From Pseudomonas sp. GM18 (GTDB taxonomy: Bacteria > Pseudomonadota > Gammaproteobacteria > Pseudomonadales > Pseudomonadaceae), in the NCBI RefSeq assembly GCF_000282195.1, contig NZ_AKJT01000040.1, positions 1 to 64,000 of the forward strand: 64,000 nucleotides of DNA, given 5' to 3'. The translations under genes and the position numbers were made by a program. Positions 8,164-18,638 of the stretch are shown piece by piece; position 1 is the stretch's first letter; each line of letters starts with the position of its first letter. A model generated the notes under the pieces. It was not told the origin of the DNA. It was given only the letters and a program-made list of their open reading frames with translations, and ran no database searches.

Positions 8164-9222
8164 TCAGACCTCCATAACCCGATGCAAAGCCGCGCCCACA
8201 CGGGACGGACCAGGGAAATACGCCCACTCTTGCGCGTGCGGGTAGGGAGTGTCCCAGCCGGTGACGCGCTCGATCGGCGCTTCCAGGTAGTGGAAGCAAT
8301 GCTCTTGCACCAGCGCGACCAGCTCGGCGCCGAAACCGCAGGTACGGGTCGCTTCGTGAACAACCACGCAGCGTCCGGTTTTCTTTACCGACTTGACGAT
8401 GGTTTCCAGGTCCAGTGGCCACAGGCTGCGCAGGTCGATGACTTCGGCGTCGATGCCGGTTTCTTCAGCGGCAACTTGCGAGACGTAGACAGTGGTGCCG
8501 TAAGTCAGCACGGTCACGTCCTTGCCCGGACGCGCGATGGCGGCGACGTCCAGCGGCACGGTGTAGTAACCGTCCGGCACTTGCGCGGCGGGGTGTTTCG
8601 ACCACGGGGTTACCGGGCGGTCGTGGTGGCCGTCGAACGGGCCGTTGTACAGGCGTTTTGGCTCGAGGAAGATCACCGGGTCATCGTTTTCGATGGAGGC
8701 GATCAGCAGGCCTTTGGCGTCATAAGGGTTGGACGGCATGACGGTGCGCAAACCGCAGACCTGGGTGAACATCGCCTCGATGCTCTGGCTGTGGGTCTGG
8801 CCGCCGTAGATGCCGCCGCCACAGGGCATGCGCAGGGTCATCGGCGCGGTGAACTCGCCGGCCGAGCGATAACGCAAGCGCGCCGCCTCGGAAATGATCT
8901 GGTCCGACGCCGGGTACACGTAGTCGGCGAACTGGATCTCGGCCACCGGCCGCAAACCGTAAGCCCCCATGCCCACGGCGACGCCGACGATGCCGCTTTC
9001 GGAGATCGGCGCATCGAATACGCGGGAGGTGCCGTACTTGGTCTGCAGGCCTTCGGTGCAACGGAACACGCCACCGAAATAACCGACGTCCTGGCCGAAC
9101 ACCACGACGTTGTCGTCACGCTCGAGCATCACATCCATGGCCGAGCGCAGGGCCTGGATCATGGTCATGGTTGTGGTGGTCATGGCGGTTTCCAACTGAA
9201 TATTATTGTTGTGATCGTTCAT
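8164..9222 (-). CDS. bkdA2: Branched-chain 2-oxo acid dehydrogenase E1 beta subunit
   Basis: This 352-residue protein is the beta half of the thiamine-diphosphate E1 that decarboxylates 2-oxoisovalerate, 2-oxoisocaproate and 2-oxo-3-methylvalerate. Typical features are FGQDVGYFGGVFRCTEGL near residue 43, the pyrimidine-binding region EIQFADYVYPASDQI and the C-terminal transketolase domain with VVVHEATRTCGFGAE. The N-terminus MNDHNNNIQLETAM closely resembles the P. putida subunit, which supports this start. A later ATG (residue 14, MTTTTMTMIQ) is an alternative. It follows bkdA1 with a one-base gap and abuts bkdB. Confidence 0.96.
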   Translation of the reverse strand: MNDHNNNIQLETAMTTTTMTMIQALRSAMDVMLERDDNVVVFGQDVGYFGGVFRCTEGLQTKYGTSRVFDAPISESGIVGVAVGMGAYGLRPVAEIQFADYVYPASDQIISEAARLRYRSAGEFTAPMTLRMPCGGGIYGGQTHSQSIEAMFTQVCGLRTVMPSNPYDAKGLLIASIENDDPVIFLEPKRLYNGPFDGHHDRPVTPWSKHPAAQVPDGYYTVPLDVAAIARPGKDVTVLTYGTTVYVSQVAAEETGIDAEVIDLRSLWPLDLETIVKSVKKTGRCVVVHEATRTCGFGAELVALVQEHCFHYLEAPIERVTGWDTPYPHAQEWAYFPGPSRVGAALHRVMEV

Positions 9223-9223
9223 G

Positions 9224-10644
<1,421 letters not shown>

Positions 10645-11133
10645 ATGCGCAAATTGGACCGTACCGACATCGGCATTCTCAACAGCCTTCAGGAGAACGC
10701 GCGCATCACCAACGCCGACCTCGCGCGCTCGGTGAACCTGTCGCCGACGCCGTGCTTCAATCGGGTCAAGGCGATGGAAGAATTAGGGCTGATTCGCGAG
10801 CAGGTGACGCTGTTGGATGCCGATCTGCTGGGCTTGCATGTGAATGTGTTCATTCACGTCAGCCTGGAGAAGCAGGTGGAAGAGGCGTTGCAGCAATTCG
10901 AAGAGGCGATTTCGGATCGCCCTGAAGTGATGGAGTGCTATTTGATGGCCGGCGACCCGGACTATTTGATCCGCGTGTTGGTGCCGACCATCCAGTCGCT
11001 GGAGCGCTTCATGATGGACTTTCTGACCAAAGTGCCGGGGGTGGCGAACATTCGTTCGAGCTTTGCGCTCAAGCAAGTGCGCTACAAGACGGCCCTGCCA
11101 TTGCCGGCCAACGGCCTGACCCTGGCCAATTGA
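10645..11133 (+). CDS. bkdR: Lrp/AsnC family regulator of the bkd operon
   Basis: This 162-residue protein is a leucine-responsive regulator of the Lrp/AsnC family. It has an N-terminal helix-turn-helix (about residues 8-50: [30 protein letters not shown], core [17 protein letters not shown]) and a C-terminal RAM ligand-binding domain with the [17 protein letters not shown] stretch. It is divergent from bkdA1. In P. putida the orthologue activates bkd transcription and represses itself, with branched-chain L-amino acids as effectors. The same role is inferred here from sequence and gene order. A family B repeat follows ten bases after the stop codon. Confidence 0.95.
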   Translation: MRKLDRTDIGILNSLQENARITNADLARSVNLSPTPCFNRVKAMEELGLIREQVTLLDADLLGLHVNVFIHVSLEKQVEEALQQFEEAISDRPEVMECYLMAGDPDYLIRVLVPTIQSLERFMMDFLTKVPGVANIRSSFALKQVRYKTALPLPANGLTLAN

Positions 11134-11142
11134 AAAACGCAT

Positions 11143-11290
11143 TTGTAGCAGCTGTCGAGCACCGCGAGGCAGCGTTCGGCGGCGCAGCCGTCGTAATCCA
11201 TCCAACGCGGTTTACCTGAAAGAACGCGGTTGCAGGTTTTGCGACGGCTTCGCCGCCGAACGCTGCCTCGCGGTGCTCGACAGCTGCTAC
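11143..11290. repeat. Paired REP element (REPIN-like), family B
   Basis: This copy runs from TTGTAGCAGCTGTCGAG to CTCGACAGCTGCTAC and is nearly the mirror of itself. It lies between the convergent genes bkdR and the persulfide dioxygenase and could form a long hairpin in either transcript. Confidence 0.9.
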
Positions 11291-11294
11291 GGGA

Positions 11295-12158
11295 CTAGAG
11301 TTGGTTCAGAGGAATCTTCAGGTAAGTGACGCCATTATCTTCCGCCGGCGGCAAATTCCCCGCCCGCACATTCACCTGAATCGCCGGCAGCAACAGCGTC
11401 GGCATGCACAAACCGGCGTCGCGCTGGGTGCGCATCGTGACGAAGGAGGCTTCGTCGACGCCGTCGTGAATATGAATGTTGCTTCTACGCTGCTCGCCGA
11501 CCGTACTCTGGCATTGCGGGGCGCGGCCCTCGGGCGGGTAATCGTGGCAGACGAAGAGGCGCACGCTGGCGGGGAAGGCCAGCAGCTTGCGGATCGAGGC
11601 GAACATCTGGTTGGCGTTGCCGCCAGGGAAGTCGCAACGCGCGGTGCCGACGTCCGGCATGAACAACGTGTCGCCCACCAGAATCACATCGCCGTCGATC
11701 AAATAAGCCATGTCCGCCGGGGTATGCCCGGGCACATGCAGGGCGGTGGCCTTGAGGTTGCCGATGCGGAATGACTCGTCCGGCGCGAACAGGTGATCGA
11801 ACTGCGAACCGTCGACCCTGAATCCCGGTTCGAGATTGAACAGCGTCTTGAACACCCCCTGAACCTGGCTGATCGACTGACCAATCGCAATCTTGCCCCC
11901 CAGCTCCCGACGCAGATACGGCGCGGCCGACAGGTGGTCGGCATGCGCATGGGTTTCCAGCAGCCATTGCACCTGCAACTGGTGTTGGCGAACGAAGGCG
12001 ATGATCTTGTCGGCCTGGACGGTCGAAGTGCGCCCGGCGGCGGCGTTGTAATCGAGCACCGGGTCGACAATCGCGCAGTGCCCGCCATCGTGCTCGTAGA
12101 TCACGTAGCTGTAGGTCTTGGAGGCGGGGTCGAGGAAGGCTTCAATCAAGGCGGGCAT
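11295..12158 (-). CDS. blh: MBL-fold persulfide dioxygenase (Blh/ETHE1 type)
   Basis: The 287-residue product has a metallo-beta-lactamase fold with THAHADHLSA (about residues 70-79), GHTPADMAY and VGDTLFMPDVG. In the ETHE1/Blh family these residues bind a single iron and oxidise glutathione persulfide to sulfite. I chose the ATG at 12156-12158, giving the normal length of the family; readings from upstream ATGs would add MKLPSRPVQEETST. It is divergent from a TSUP/TauE-like exporter. Persulfide dioxygenase plus TauE-type exporter is a known hydrogen sulfide detoxification pair (BigR-Blh operons), but no ArsR-type BigR gene lies here. The iron assignment is family knowledge. Confidence 0.85.
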   Translation of the reverse strand: MPALIEAFLDPASKTYSYVIYEHDGGHCAIVDPVLDYNAAAGRTSTVQADKIIAFVRQHQLQVQWLLETHAHADHLSAAPYLRRELGGKIAIGQSISQVQGVFKTLFNLEPGFRVDGSQFDHLFAPDESFRIGNLKATALHVPGHTPADMAYLIDGDVILVGDTLFMPDVGTARCDFPGGNANQMFASIRKLLAFPASVRLFVCHDYPPEGRAPQCQSTVGEQRRSNIHIHDGVDEASFVTMRTQRDAGLCMPTLLLPAIQVNVRAGNLPPAEDNGVTYLKIPLNQL

Positions 12159-12321
12159 GGTGGACGTTTCTTCTTGGACAGGTCTTGAGGGTAGTTTCAT
12201 TTTCCCTGCATTGGCCAGCCCCGCATCCATTCAATTGATGAAAAAAACTGTGCGGGCTCTATCCTGTCACTCAATCGATACCGGGCGTACCCGGCCTTTT
12301 TTCGCGGATCACGAGTGTTTT

Positions 12322-13128
12322 ATGTTGCTGGCAAGTTTTTTTGGCCTGGTCATGGGCCTGGTGCTCGGCTTGACCGGAGCCGGTGGCGGTATTCTTGCGG
12401 TGCCGGCCCTGGTGCTTGGGTTGGGTCTGACCATGACCCAAGCGGCGCCCGTCGCCTTGTTCGCGGTGGGCAGTGCGGCGGCGGTCGGTGCTATCGACGG
12501 TTTACGTCATGGCCTGGTGCGCTATCGCGCGGCGTTGTTGATTGCTTTGCTCGGCGCGGTGTTTTCGCCGGTGGGCATCTACTTCGCCCATCAGATGCCG
12601 GAAAAGATCCTGATGGTCCTGTTCAGCCTGCTGATGGTCATGGTGGCCTGGCGGATGCTGCGCCCGGAAAAGCTCGACGCCGGCCCGAGCGACCACGGCC
12701 ACGCCAACTGGGGCCAGAAAAACTGCATGCTCGATCAGCAGACCGGGCGTTTTTCCTGGACCGCCAAATGCACCGCGACCCTTGCCGCACTCGGCGCGGT
12801 GACCGGTGTGGTCTCGGGGCTGCTCGGGGTCGGTGGCGGTTTTCTGATAGTGCCTGCGTTCAAGCAACTGACCGATGTGCAGATGCGCGGCATCGTCGCC
12901 ACGTCGTTGATGGTGATCAGCCTGATCTCGATCATCGGGGTGATCGGCGCGTTTCACGCCGGGGTGCGGATCGATGGTTTGGGCGTGTCGTTCATTGTCG
13001 CCAGCATCGTCGGGATGATCCTCGGCCGAAAACTCTGCGCACGGGTGCCGGCCCGAGGGCTGCAGATGGGCTTTGCCAGCGTTTGCGTGGTGATCGCCGT
13101 TTACATGCTGTTTAGAGCGCTCGCCTAG
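12322..13128 (+). CDS. TSUP/TauE family sulfite-type anion exporter
   Basis: This 268-residue inner-membrane protein belongs to the TauE/SafE (TSUP) family of sulfur-compound exporters. The two halves carry matching glycine motifs, GLTGAGGGILAVPAL (about residues 14-28) and GLLGVGGGFLIVPAF (about 165-180), with about eight transmembrane segments overall. I chose the ATG at 12322 because the protein then begins with the first membrane segment (MLLASFFGLVMG). It is divergent from the persulfide dioxygenase, which makes sulfite, so sulfite export is the likely role. A strong hairpin follows the stop codon. The exact substrate is inferred from the neighbour. Confidence 0.85.
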   Translation: MLLASFFGLVMGLVLGLTGAGGGILAVPALVLGLGLTMTQAAPVALFAVGSAAAVGAIDGLRHGLVRYRAALLIALLGAVFSPVGIYFAHQMPEKILMVLFSLLMVMVAWRMLRPEKLDAGPSDHGHANWGQKNCMLDQQTGRFSWTAKCTATLAALGAVTGVVSGLLGVGGGFLIVPAFKQLTDVQMRGIVATSLMVISLISIIGVIGAFHAGVRIDGLGVSFIVASIVGMILGRKLCARVPARGLQMGFASVCVVIAVYMLFRALA

Positions 13129-13140
13129 CGACCACCGGTT

Positions 13141-13167
13141 CCTGTGGACGCCACTCGGGTCCACAGG
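13141..13167 (+). terminator. Hairpin after the TSUP exporter gene
   Basis: A perfect nine-base stem (CCTGTGGAC / GTCCACAGG) begins 12 bases after the stop codon. No U-tract follows, so it may be an RNA-stabilising or factor-dependent end rather than a classical terminator. Confidence 0.5.
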
Positions 13168-13337
13168 CTTACACCCTAAGTTCCGGGCCTGGCCGACGGG
13201 CGGTCTTACACCGAATTTGCCGTGCGCTACCGGCCACCCCAAAGCACCTGACAACCGCCCCCAAGGCAGCGTATGACGCCGCCTGTCCGCTTTCGATAAT
13301 CGCCTCCGACATCAAGTCCCCCGTAGCGGAGCGCGCC

Positions 13338-14522
13338 ATGCACAACAATAAGAATTTCAAGCACCGTTTCTTGCCGGCCTTCATCGCCAGCCTGTCATCC
13401 CTGGGCCTGAGCTCAATGGCTGAGGCCGAGATCATGCTGTACGACAAGGACCAGACTACGTTCTCCACCGATGGCTACATCAACGCCTTCTATGTGAACA
13501 GCGACGTGGACCGGGCCGGCGAGCAGTACGACCGTCGACAGGCGCGGGTGAAGATGGGGTTCCTGCCCAATTACCTGGGCTTCAACATGGGCAAACAGGT
13601 CGATGACCTCAAGCTCGGCGCCCGGGCTTCGTTCTGGGTGACCATCAACGACAGCGAAACCAACGGCACCGACACCGCCATCGACGTGCGGCAGTTCTAC
13701 GGTACGGTGGCCAACCCGGAGTGGGGCGAGGTGCTGATCGGCAAGGACTTCGGCCTGTTTGCCCGTTCCAACATCCTGCTCGACGAACTGCTCGCCGGTT
13801 ACGGCCAGGTCAGCGATACGTTGGGCCTGGTGGATGGCGGCGGGGTGTCGTTCGGCAACATCGGCAGCGGCTATCCGTACCCGTTCCCGACGTCGCAGAT
13901 TACCTATCGCACGCCAATGATGGACGGTTTGCGGGTCGCGGTGGGGATCATGGACCCGGTCGACACCAACGACAGCAGCGCAACCGGCAAGGCATACCAG
14001 AAGAACCCGCGCACCGAGAGCGAGATCACCTATCAGTTCGACGTTGGCGGAGCGAAGATTTACAGCTGGCTCAACGGCAGCTACCAGACCTCGGACAACA
14101 CCGACTCCAACGTCGAGTCCGTCACCTCCAAAGGCGTCGGCTACGGTGTGCAGGCGAAGATGGGCGGGCTGTCGCTGACCGGCTCCGGTTTCCAGGCCAA
14201 AGGCATCAACCCGTTCTTCACCAACAACGCCGGTGAACCGACCTTGCGCAACGTCGACAGCAACGGTTACTTGTTGCAAGGCTCCTACAAACTGGGCAAG
14301 AACCGACTGGCCTTGTCTTACGGCAAGACCAAGGACGACGGTAACGGCGTGGTCGGCAGCGGCGCCGATTACGAAACCCGGGGCATTGCGCTGTTCCATG
14401 ACGTCAACGACAACCTCAAGTTGGTGGCCGAGTACAACCAGTTCGAAATCAACGGCCACGACACCAGCGCCCAGAATGAAAACACCGATACGTTTGCGGT
14501 GGGGGCGGTGCTCACCTGGTAG
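13338..14522 (+). CDS. Outer-membrane porin (DcaP/OprB-like beta barrel)
   Basis: The 394-residue product has a signal peptide (about residues 1-29, cleaved after SMAEA) and then alternating beta strands of a trimeric porin. It ends in the aromatic residue expected for outer-membrane insertion (VGAVLTW). The GYINAFYVNSDVDR start and the RQARVKMGFLPNYLGFN segment resemble the DcaP-like porins. The gene stands alone, followed by a REP element, but is the first gene of a region devoted to PQQ-dependent alcohol oxidation, so it may admit alcohols or organic acids. That substrate is inferred from position only; no copy of the shared locus motif was found upstream. Confidence 0.8.
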   Translation: MHNNKNFKHRFLPAFIASLSSLGLSSMAEAEIMLYDKDQTTFSTDGYINAFYVNSDVDRAGEQYDRRQARVKMGFLPNYLGFNMGKQVDDLKLGARASFWVTINDSETNGTDTAIDVRQFYGTVANPEWGEVLIGKDFGLFARSNILLDELLAGYGQVSDTLGLVDGGGVSFGNIGSGYPYPFPTSQITYRTPMMDGLRVAVGIMDPVDTNDSSATGKAYQKNPRTESEITYQFDVGGAKIYSWLNGSYQTSDNTDSNVESVTSKGVGYGVQAKMGGLSLTGSGFQAKGINPFFTNNAGEPTLRNVDSNGYLLQGSYKLGKNRLALSYGKTKDDGNGVVGSGADYETRGIALFHDVNDNLKLVAEYNQFEINGHDTSAQNENTDTFAVGAVLTW

Positions 14523-14543
14523 CCAGTGGCGACATAGATCACC

Positions 14544-14660
14544 TGTGGCGAGGGAGCTTGCTCCCGCTGGGGCGCGAAGCGGCCCCGATTCTGGTCGCGC
14601 ATCGGCCAGTATTCGGGGGGACAGCTTCGCAGTCCAGCGGGAGCAAGCTCCCTCGCCACA
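14544..14660. repeat. REP pair, family C
   Basis: Two inverted REP units, TGTGGCGAGGGAGCTTGCTC at the left and GAGCAAGCTCCCTCGCCACA at the right, enclose about 75 bases. This is the classic fluorescent-group REP sequence. A related pair lies at 30791-30939. Confidence 0.92.
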
Positions 14661-14718
14661 ATTGCGCTAGTCACCCATTGATCAGAGCACGACTCTCATC
14701 CCATCGAACCACCCACCC

Positions 14719-14737
14719 GCTACCCAAGTAGCATTCG
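14719..14737 (+). promoter_or_regulatory. Shared PQQ-locus motif upstream of nosP-nahK
   Basis: GCTACCCAAGTAGCATTCG lies 52 bases before the nosP start. The same core TACC(A/C)A..GTAG recurs upstream of other units of the alcohol-oxidation locus, and the 12 bases AAGTAGCATTCG are repeated exactly upstream of pqqA. It is a candidate site for the LuxR-type regulator ErbR. Regulation is inferred. Confidence 0.6.
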
Positions 14738-14789
14738 TCGCCACCCGCAGGCTTCGTACACTCGAGCCTCATAAAGGCGAGGGGCGACG

Positions 14790-15953
14790 ATGCAGCAGGT
14801 TCAGAGCGACGGTGTGGTCAGTGCCATGTCCCAGGCCGGCGATGCCCAGCAAGCGGCGCAGGATTTGGCGCGACAACTGTTGCACCCGCATTTGGGCTTC
14901 GTGCTGTTCTTCTGTTCCGCCGAATACGACTTGCAGGCGCTGGGGCAGGCGTTGCAACAGAGTTTCGGCGGCATTCGCCTGGTGGGTTGCACCAGTGCCG
15001 GCGAAATCACCCCCCAAGGTTATGGCCGCAGCTGTGTGACGGCGGTGGGTTTCGATCATCGGCATTTTTCCATCTCCACCGAACTGATCGATGAGATGGA
15101 GCATTTCAGCCTGATCGATGCCCAGCAAATGGTTGAGCGCCTGGTCAGCGGATGTCGCAGCAATACCCTGGCACCGATCAAGGGCAACAGCTTTGCCCTG
15201 ACTCTGCTCGATGGCTTGTCCAGCCGAGAAGAAATGGTGCTCGCTGCCTTGAGCGCGGCATTGGGCGACATTCCGCATTTCGGCGGTTCGGCCGGCGACG
15301 ACAATTACCTGACCCACACCCATGTGTATTTCGGCGGCGAGTTTCACAGCGGCGCGGCGGTGGTGGTGCTGGTCAATACCTGGCTGGACTTCGAAGTCTT
15401 CACCTCCCACCACATCCTGCCCAGGGCCGAAAAACTGGTGGTCACCGCCGCCGACAGCACCTCGCGCCGGGTGTTCGAACTCAACGCCGAACCGGCCGCC
15501 GAAGAATACGCCCGGCATATCGGCGTGGCGGTGGCCGACCTCGATTACCGAGTCTTTGCCGCGCACCCGTTGGCGGTGCGGATCAACGATCAGTATTACG
15601 TGCGGGCGATCCAGCAGGTTCATCCGGACCTGAGCCTGAGTTTCTACTGCGCGGTGGAAAACGGCATCGTCCTCACCGTCATGAAACCCGGCCCCATGCT
15701 GCCGAATCTGCAAGGCCTGTTCGACGGTTTGCGCGAGCGTCTCGGGGACTTGTTGCTGACCATCGGCTGCGACTGTTTTCTCCGGCGCCTGGAACTGGAA
15801 GATAGCGGCAGTCTCGAGCAGATCGGCGCGTTCCTGCGGGATCAGCGGGTGATGGGTTTCAACACCTACGGAGAACAGTTCAATGGCATGCACATCAACC
15901 AGACCTTCACCGGGGTTGCCATTGCCCGAGGCCGCGCCCCTGGACAGCGCTGA
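14790..15953 (+). CDS. nosP: FIST-domain nitric oxide sensor NosP
   Basis: This 387-residue cytoplasmic protein contains an N-terminal FIST domain (LGFVLFFCSAEYDLQALGQAL onward, GCTSAGEITPQGY) and a FIST C-terminal domain. In P. aeruginosa the equivalent protein, NosP (PA1975), binds heme and nitric oxide and inhibits the kinase encoded by the next gene, NahK. Here the order is the same, and the two genes overlap by 71 bases. The motif shared with other PQQ-locus promoters lies 52 bases upstream, which suggests that NO sensing is expressed together with alcohol oxidation. The heme ligand cannot be identified with certainty from sequence alone. Confidence 0.87.
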   Translation: MQQVQSDGVVSAMSQAGDAQQAAQDLARQLLHPHLGFVLFFCSAEYDLQALGQALQQSFGGIRLVGCTSAGEITPQGYGRSCVTAVGFDHRHFSISTELIDEMEHFSLIDAQQMVERLVSGCRSNTLAPIKGNSFALTLLDGLSSREEMVLAALSAALGDIPHFGGSAGDDNYLTHTHVYFGGEFHSGAAVVVLVNTWLDFEVFTSHHILPRAEKLVVTAADSTSRRVFELNAEPAAEEYARHIGVAVADLDYRVFAAHPLAVRINDQYYVRAIQQVHPDLSLSFYCAVENGIVLTVMKPGPMLPNLQGLFDGLRERLGDLLLTIGCDCFLRRLELEDSGSLEQIGAFLRDQRVMGFNTYGEQFNGMHINQTFTGVAIARGRAPGQR

Positions 15954-18516
15954 CCTTCGGGCGCAGATCGCCAGCCTGCAGCACGAAAACCAAAAATTGC
16001 AGCGCATCAATGGTGCGCTGATCGAGCGCATCGAGTCCGGTATCACCCGGGGCAACGACCCGTATGCGGCGTTCCAGCATTCGGTGGTGCTGGCCGAACA
16101 GGTGCGCGAGCGTACCGACGCCCTGAACCAGGCCATGGCCGAACTCAAGGCCGGCAATCATTTGCTCAGCGACGCACGGCTGCGGGCCGAAACCGCCCAT
16201 CAACACTTGATCGACGCCATCGAGAGCATTTCCGACGCCTTTGTGCTGTTCGACGCCGAGCAGCGGCTCGTGCTGTTCAACAGCCGCTTCAAGGCGTTTT
16301 GGGGCAACAGCCGGGTGCGGATCAACGCCGGCATGCGCCTGCGCGAGGTCAAACGGTTGATGACAGCGACCGGGATGTTCTGCGAAGAACCCCGGGGACA
16401 TGTCGACGAAAGCCTGCTCTACCGCCTGCACAATGGCCGCTGGTTGCAAGTCAGCGAACGGCCGACCCAGGAAGGCGGACGGGTGATCCTGTTCACCGAC
16501 ATTACCGACGTCAAACTCAGCGAAACCCTGCGCCGAGAGCAGGCCGTAGCGCAAAAATCGCATCTGTTGCAACGGGCGGTCGACAACCTGTCCCAAGGGG
16601 TGGCGATGGTCAACGCCGAGGGCATTCTGGAACTGTGGAACCGACGCTTCCTGGAACTCAGCGGCCTGGCCCCGGTAGCGGCTCATCGACCGTTCGCCGA
16701 AGTGATCGCCGACAGCGAGCTGAACCTGCTGACCCCGGCCAGTCGCGATGCCAACGGGCGGCAGGTGCAGGAATGCGAGCAGCGCCTCTGCGATGGCCGG
16801 GTGCTGGAAATCCGCACGCATCCGTTGCCCACCGGCGGCTTCGTCAACACCTTCACCGACATCACCGAACGCTACCGACACGCCGAAGCCCTGAGCGAAA
16901 GCGAACGCTGGATTCGTTTGATCACTGACCATGTGCCGGCGCTGATTGCCTACCTGAATGCCGATCTGGTGTATGAGTTCACCAACAAAGTCTATGAAGA
17001 ATGGTACTGCTGGCCTCGGGGCGTGATGCTCGGGCAGAGCCTGCGCGAAGCGCACAGCGAGCAGCACTATCAGCGCCTGGAAGCCTACGTGGCGCGGGCC
17101 TTGGCCGGTGAGAGTGTGACGTTCGAGTTTGCCGAAACCAACATCAACAATCAGGAGCGCTACATGCTGCGTTCCTACGTGCCCAATCGCCTGGCCAGCG
17201 GGGAAGTGGTGGGGATTTTCGTACTGATCCGCGACATCACCGAGCGCCGCCGTACCGCCGAGGCGCTGCATCAGGCCTATCAGAACCTTGAGTTGCGGGT
17301 ACGCGAACGCACCACCGAACTGACCACCCTCAATGACCAATTGCTGCGCGAAATCGACGAGCGTCGCCGCGTGGAATCACGCTTGCGCGAGGCCAAGCTG
17401 GAGGCCGAGCAGGCCAACCTGTCGAAGACCAAATTTCTCGCCGCCGTCAGCCACGACCTGCTGCAACCGCTCAACGCCGCGCGGCTGTTTACCAGCGCGT
17501 TGCTGGAGCGCCGGGAACCGGTGGCCAACGAAAATCTGGTGCGCAATGTCAGCAATTCCCTGGAAGACGTGGAAAACCTGCTGGGCACGCTGGTGGACAT
17601 TTCCAAACTCGATGCCGGGGTGATCAAGGCGGATATTGCGCCGTTCGCCCTCAGCGAATTGCTGGAAAACCTCGCCGCCGAATACACCCAGGTGGCCCGC
17701 AGCGAAGGCCTCGAGCTGCATTTCATCCCGTGTTCGGCGTTGGTGCGCAGCGACATTCAGTTGCTCGCGCGGATCCTGCGCAACCTGCTGAGCAACGCCA
17801 TTCGCTATACCTACAGCGGGCGGGTGGTGCTCGGTTGCCGGCGTCATCACCAGCGGCTGACGATTGAAGTCTGGGACAGCGGCATGGGCATTGCCGAAAA
17901 CCGTCTGGAGGAGATTTTTCAGGAGTTCAAGCGCGGTGACGTGCAGCGCCCGGATCAGGATCGCGGCTTGGGGCTGGGCCTGGCGATCGTCGAGAAAATC
18001 GCCCGTATTCTCGGCCACCGGATCCACGTGCGTTCATGGCCGGGCAAGGGTTCGATGTTTTCCGTCGAGGTGCCATTGAGCGCCACGGCGCCGAAGGCAC
18101 TGCCGAGCCTGCTGATGAGCGAACCGATGCTCGAACGCCTGCGCGGTGCACGGGTGTGGGTGCTGGACAACGACGCGGCGATTTGCGCCGGAATGCGCAC
18201 CTTGCTCGAAGGTTGGGGCTGCCGGGTGGTCACGGCGCTGTCGGAGGAGGACCTGGCGCGGCAAGTGGATAATTATCACGCCGAAGCCGACCTGCTGATC
18301 GCCGACTATCACCTGGATGACGAGCAGAACGGTGTCGACGCCGTGGCCCGCATCAACGCCCGTCGCGCCTCGGCGATCCCGGCGATGATGATCACCGCCA
18401 ACTACAGCAACGAACTCAAACAGCAGATCCGTGAACTGGGCCACACCCTGATGCACAAACCGGTGCGGCCGATGAAGCTCAAGACGGCGATGAGTCATTT
18501 GCTCGGCCGGCCTTGA
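15883..18516 (+). CDS. nahK: Hybrid sensor histidine kinase NahK (ErcS')
   Basis: The 877-residue cytoplasmic kinase has a coiled-coil N-terminus, three PAS domains (about residues 107-210, 229-335 and 343-455), a long coiled-coil linker, a HisKA domain with phospho-accepting His524 in SHDLLQPLNAARL, a HATPase domain (about 620-735 with an N-box NLLSNAIRY and GLGLGLAI) and a C-terminal receiver with Asp808. The order matches P. aeruginosa NahK/ErcS' (PA1976), which signals to HptB and biofilm control and was also tied to ethanol-oxidation regulation. I accept the ATG at 15883 because GGAG lies at good spacing, even though it overlaps nosP by 71 bases. No membrane segment is visible. Confidence 0.9.
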   Translation: MACTSTRPSPGLPLPEAAPLDSADLRAQIASLQHENQKLQRINGALIERIESGITRGNDPYAAFQHSVVLAEQVRERTDALNQAMAELKAGNHLLSDARLRAETAHQHLIDAIESISDAFVLFDAEQRLVLFNSRFKAFWGNSRVRINAGMRLREVKRLMTATGMFCEEPRGHVDESLLYRLHNGRWLQVSERPTQEGGRVILFTDITDVKLSETLRREQAVAQKSHLLQRAVDNLSQGVAMVNAEGILELWNRRFLELSGLAPVAAHRPFAEVIADSELNLLTPASRDANGRQVQECEQRLCDGRVLEIRTHPLPTGGFVNTFTDITERYRHAEALSESERWIRLITDHVPALIAYLNADLVYEFTNKVYEEWYCWPRGVMLGQSLREAHSEQHYQRLEAYVARALAGESVTFEFAETNINNQERYMLRSYVPNRLASGEVVGIFVLIRDITERRRTAEALHQAYQNLELRVRERTTELTTLNDQLLREIDERRRVESRLREAKLEAEQANLSKTKFLAAVSHDLLQPLNAARLFTSALLERREPVANENLVRNVSNSLEDVENLLGTLVDISKLDAGVIKADIAPFALSELLENLAAEYTQVARSEGLELHFIPCSALVRSDIQLLARILRNLLSNAIRYTYSGRVVLGCRRHHQRLTIEVWDSGMGIAENRLEEIFQEFKRGDVQRPDQDRGLGLGLAIVEKIARILGHRIHVRSWPGKGSMFSVEVPLSATAPKALPSLLMSEPMLERLRGARVWVLDNDAAICAGMRTLLEGWGCRVVTALSEEDLARQVDNYHAEADLLIADYHLDDEQNGVDAVARINARRASAIPAMMITANYSNELKQQIRELGHTLMHKPVRPMKLKTAMSHLLGRP

Positions 18517-18519
18517 CGT

Positions 18520-18627
18520 GATCGTTCCCACGCTCCGCGTGGGAATGCCTCACCGGACGCTCTGCGTCCGCTCTTTGGGGCGCGGAGCGTCCCTGGCTGC
18601 ATTCCCACGCGGAGCGTGGGAACGATC
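18520..18627. repeat. REP-type palindromic repeat, family A
   Basis: A complete copy, from GATCGTTCCCACGCTCCGCG to GCGGAGCGTGGGAACGATC, with an inner inverted pair GGACGCTC / GAGCGTCC. It lies between the convergent genes nahK and erbR and could act as a bidirectional end of transcription. Confidence 0.9.
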
Positions 18628-18638
18628 GACTGAAAACC

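Noticed and set aside
13220..13240. Copy of the shared alcohol-locus motif before the porin (GCTACCGGCC)
   Set aside because: Only GCTACC agrees; the AA and GTAG parts are missing.
15907..17340. 477-codon frame opposite nahK
   Set aside because: Antisense shadow; the sense strand encodes a complete kinase with all motifs.
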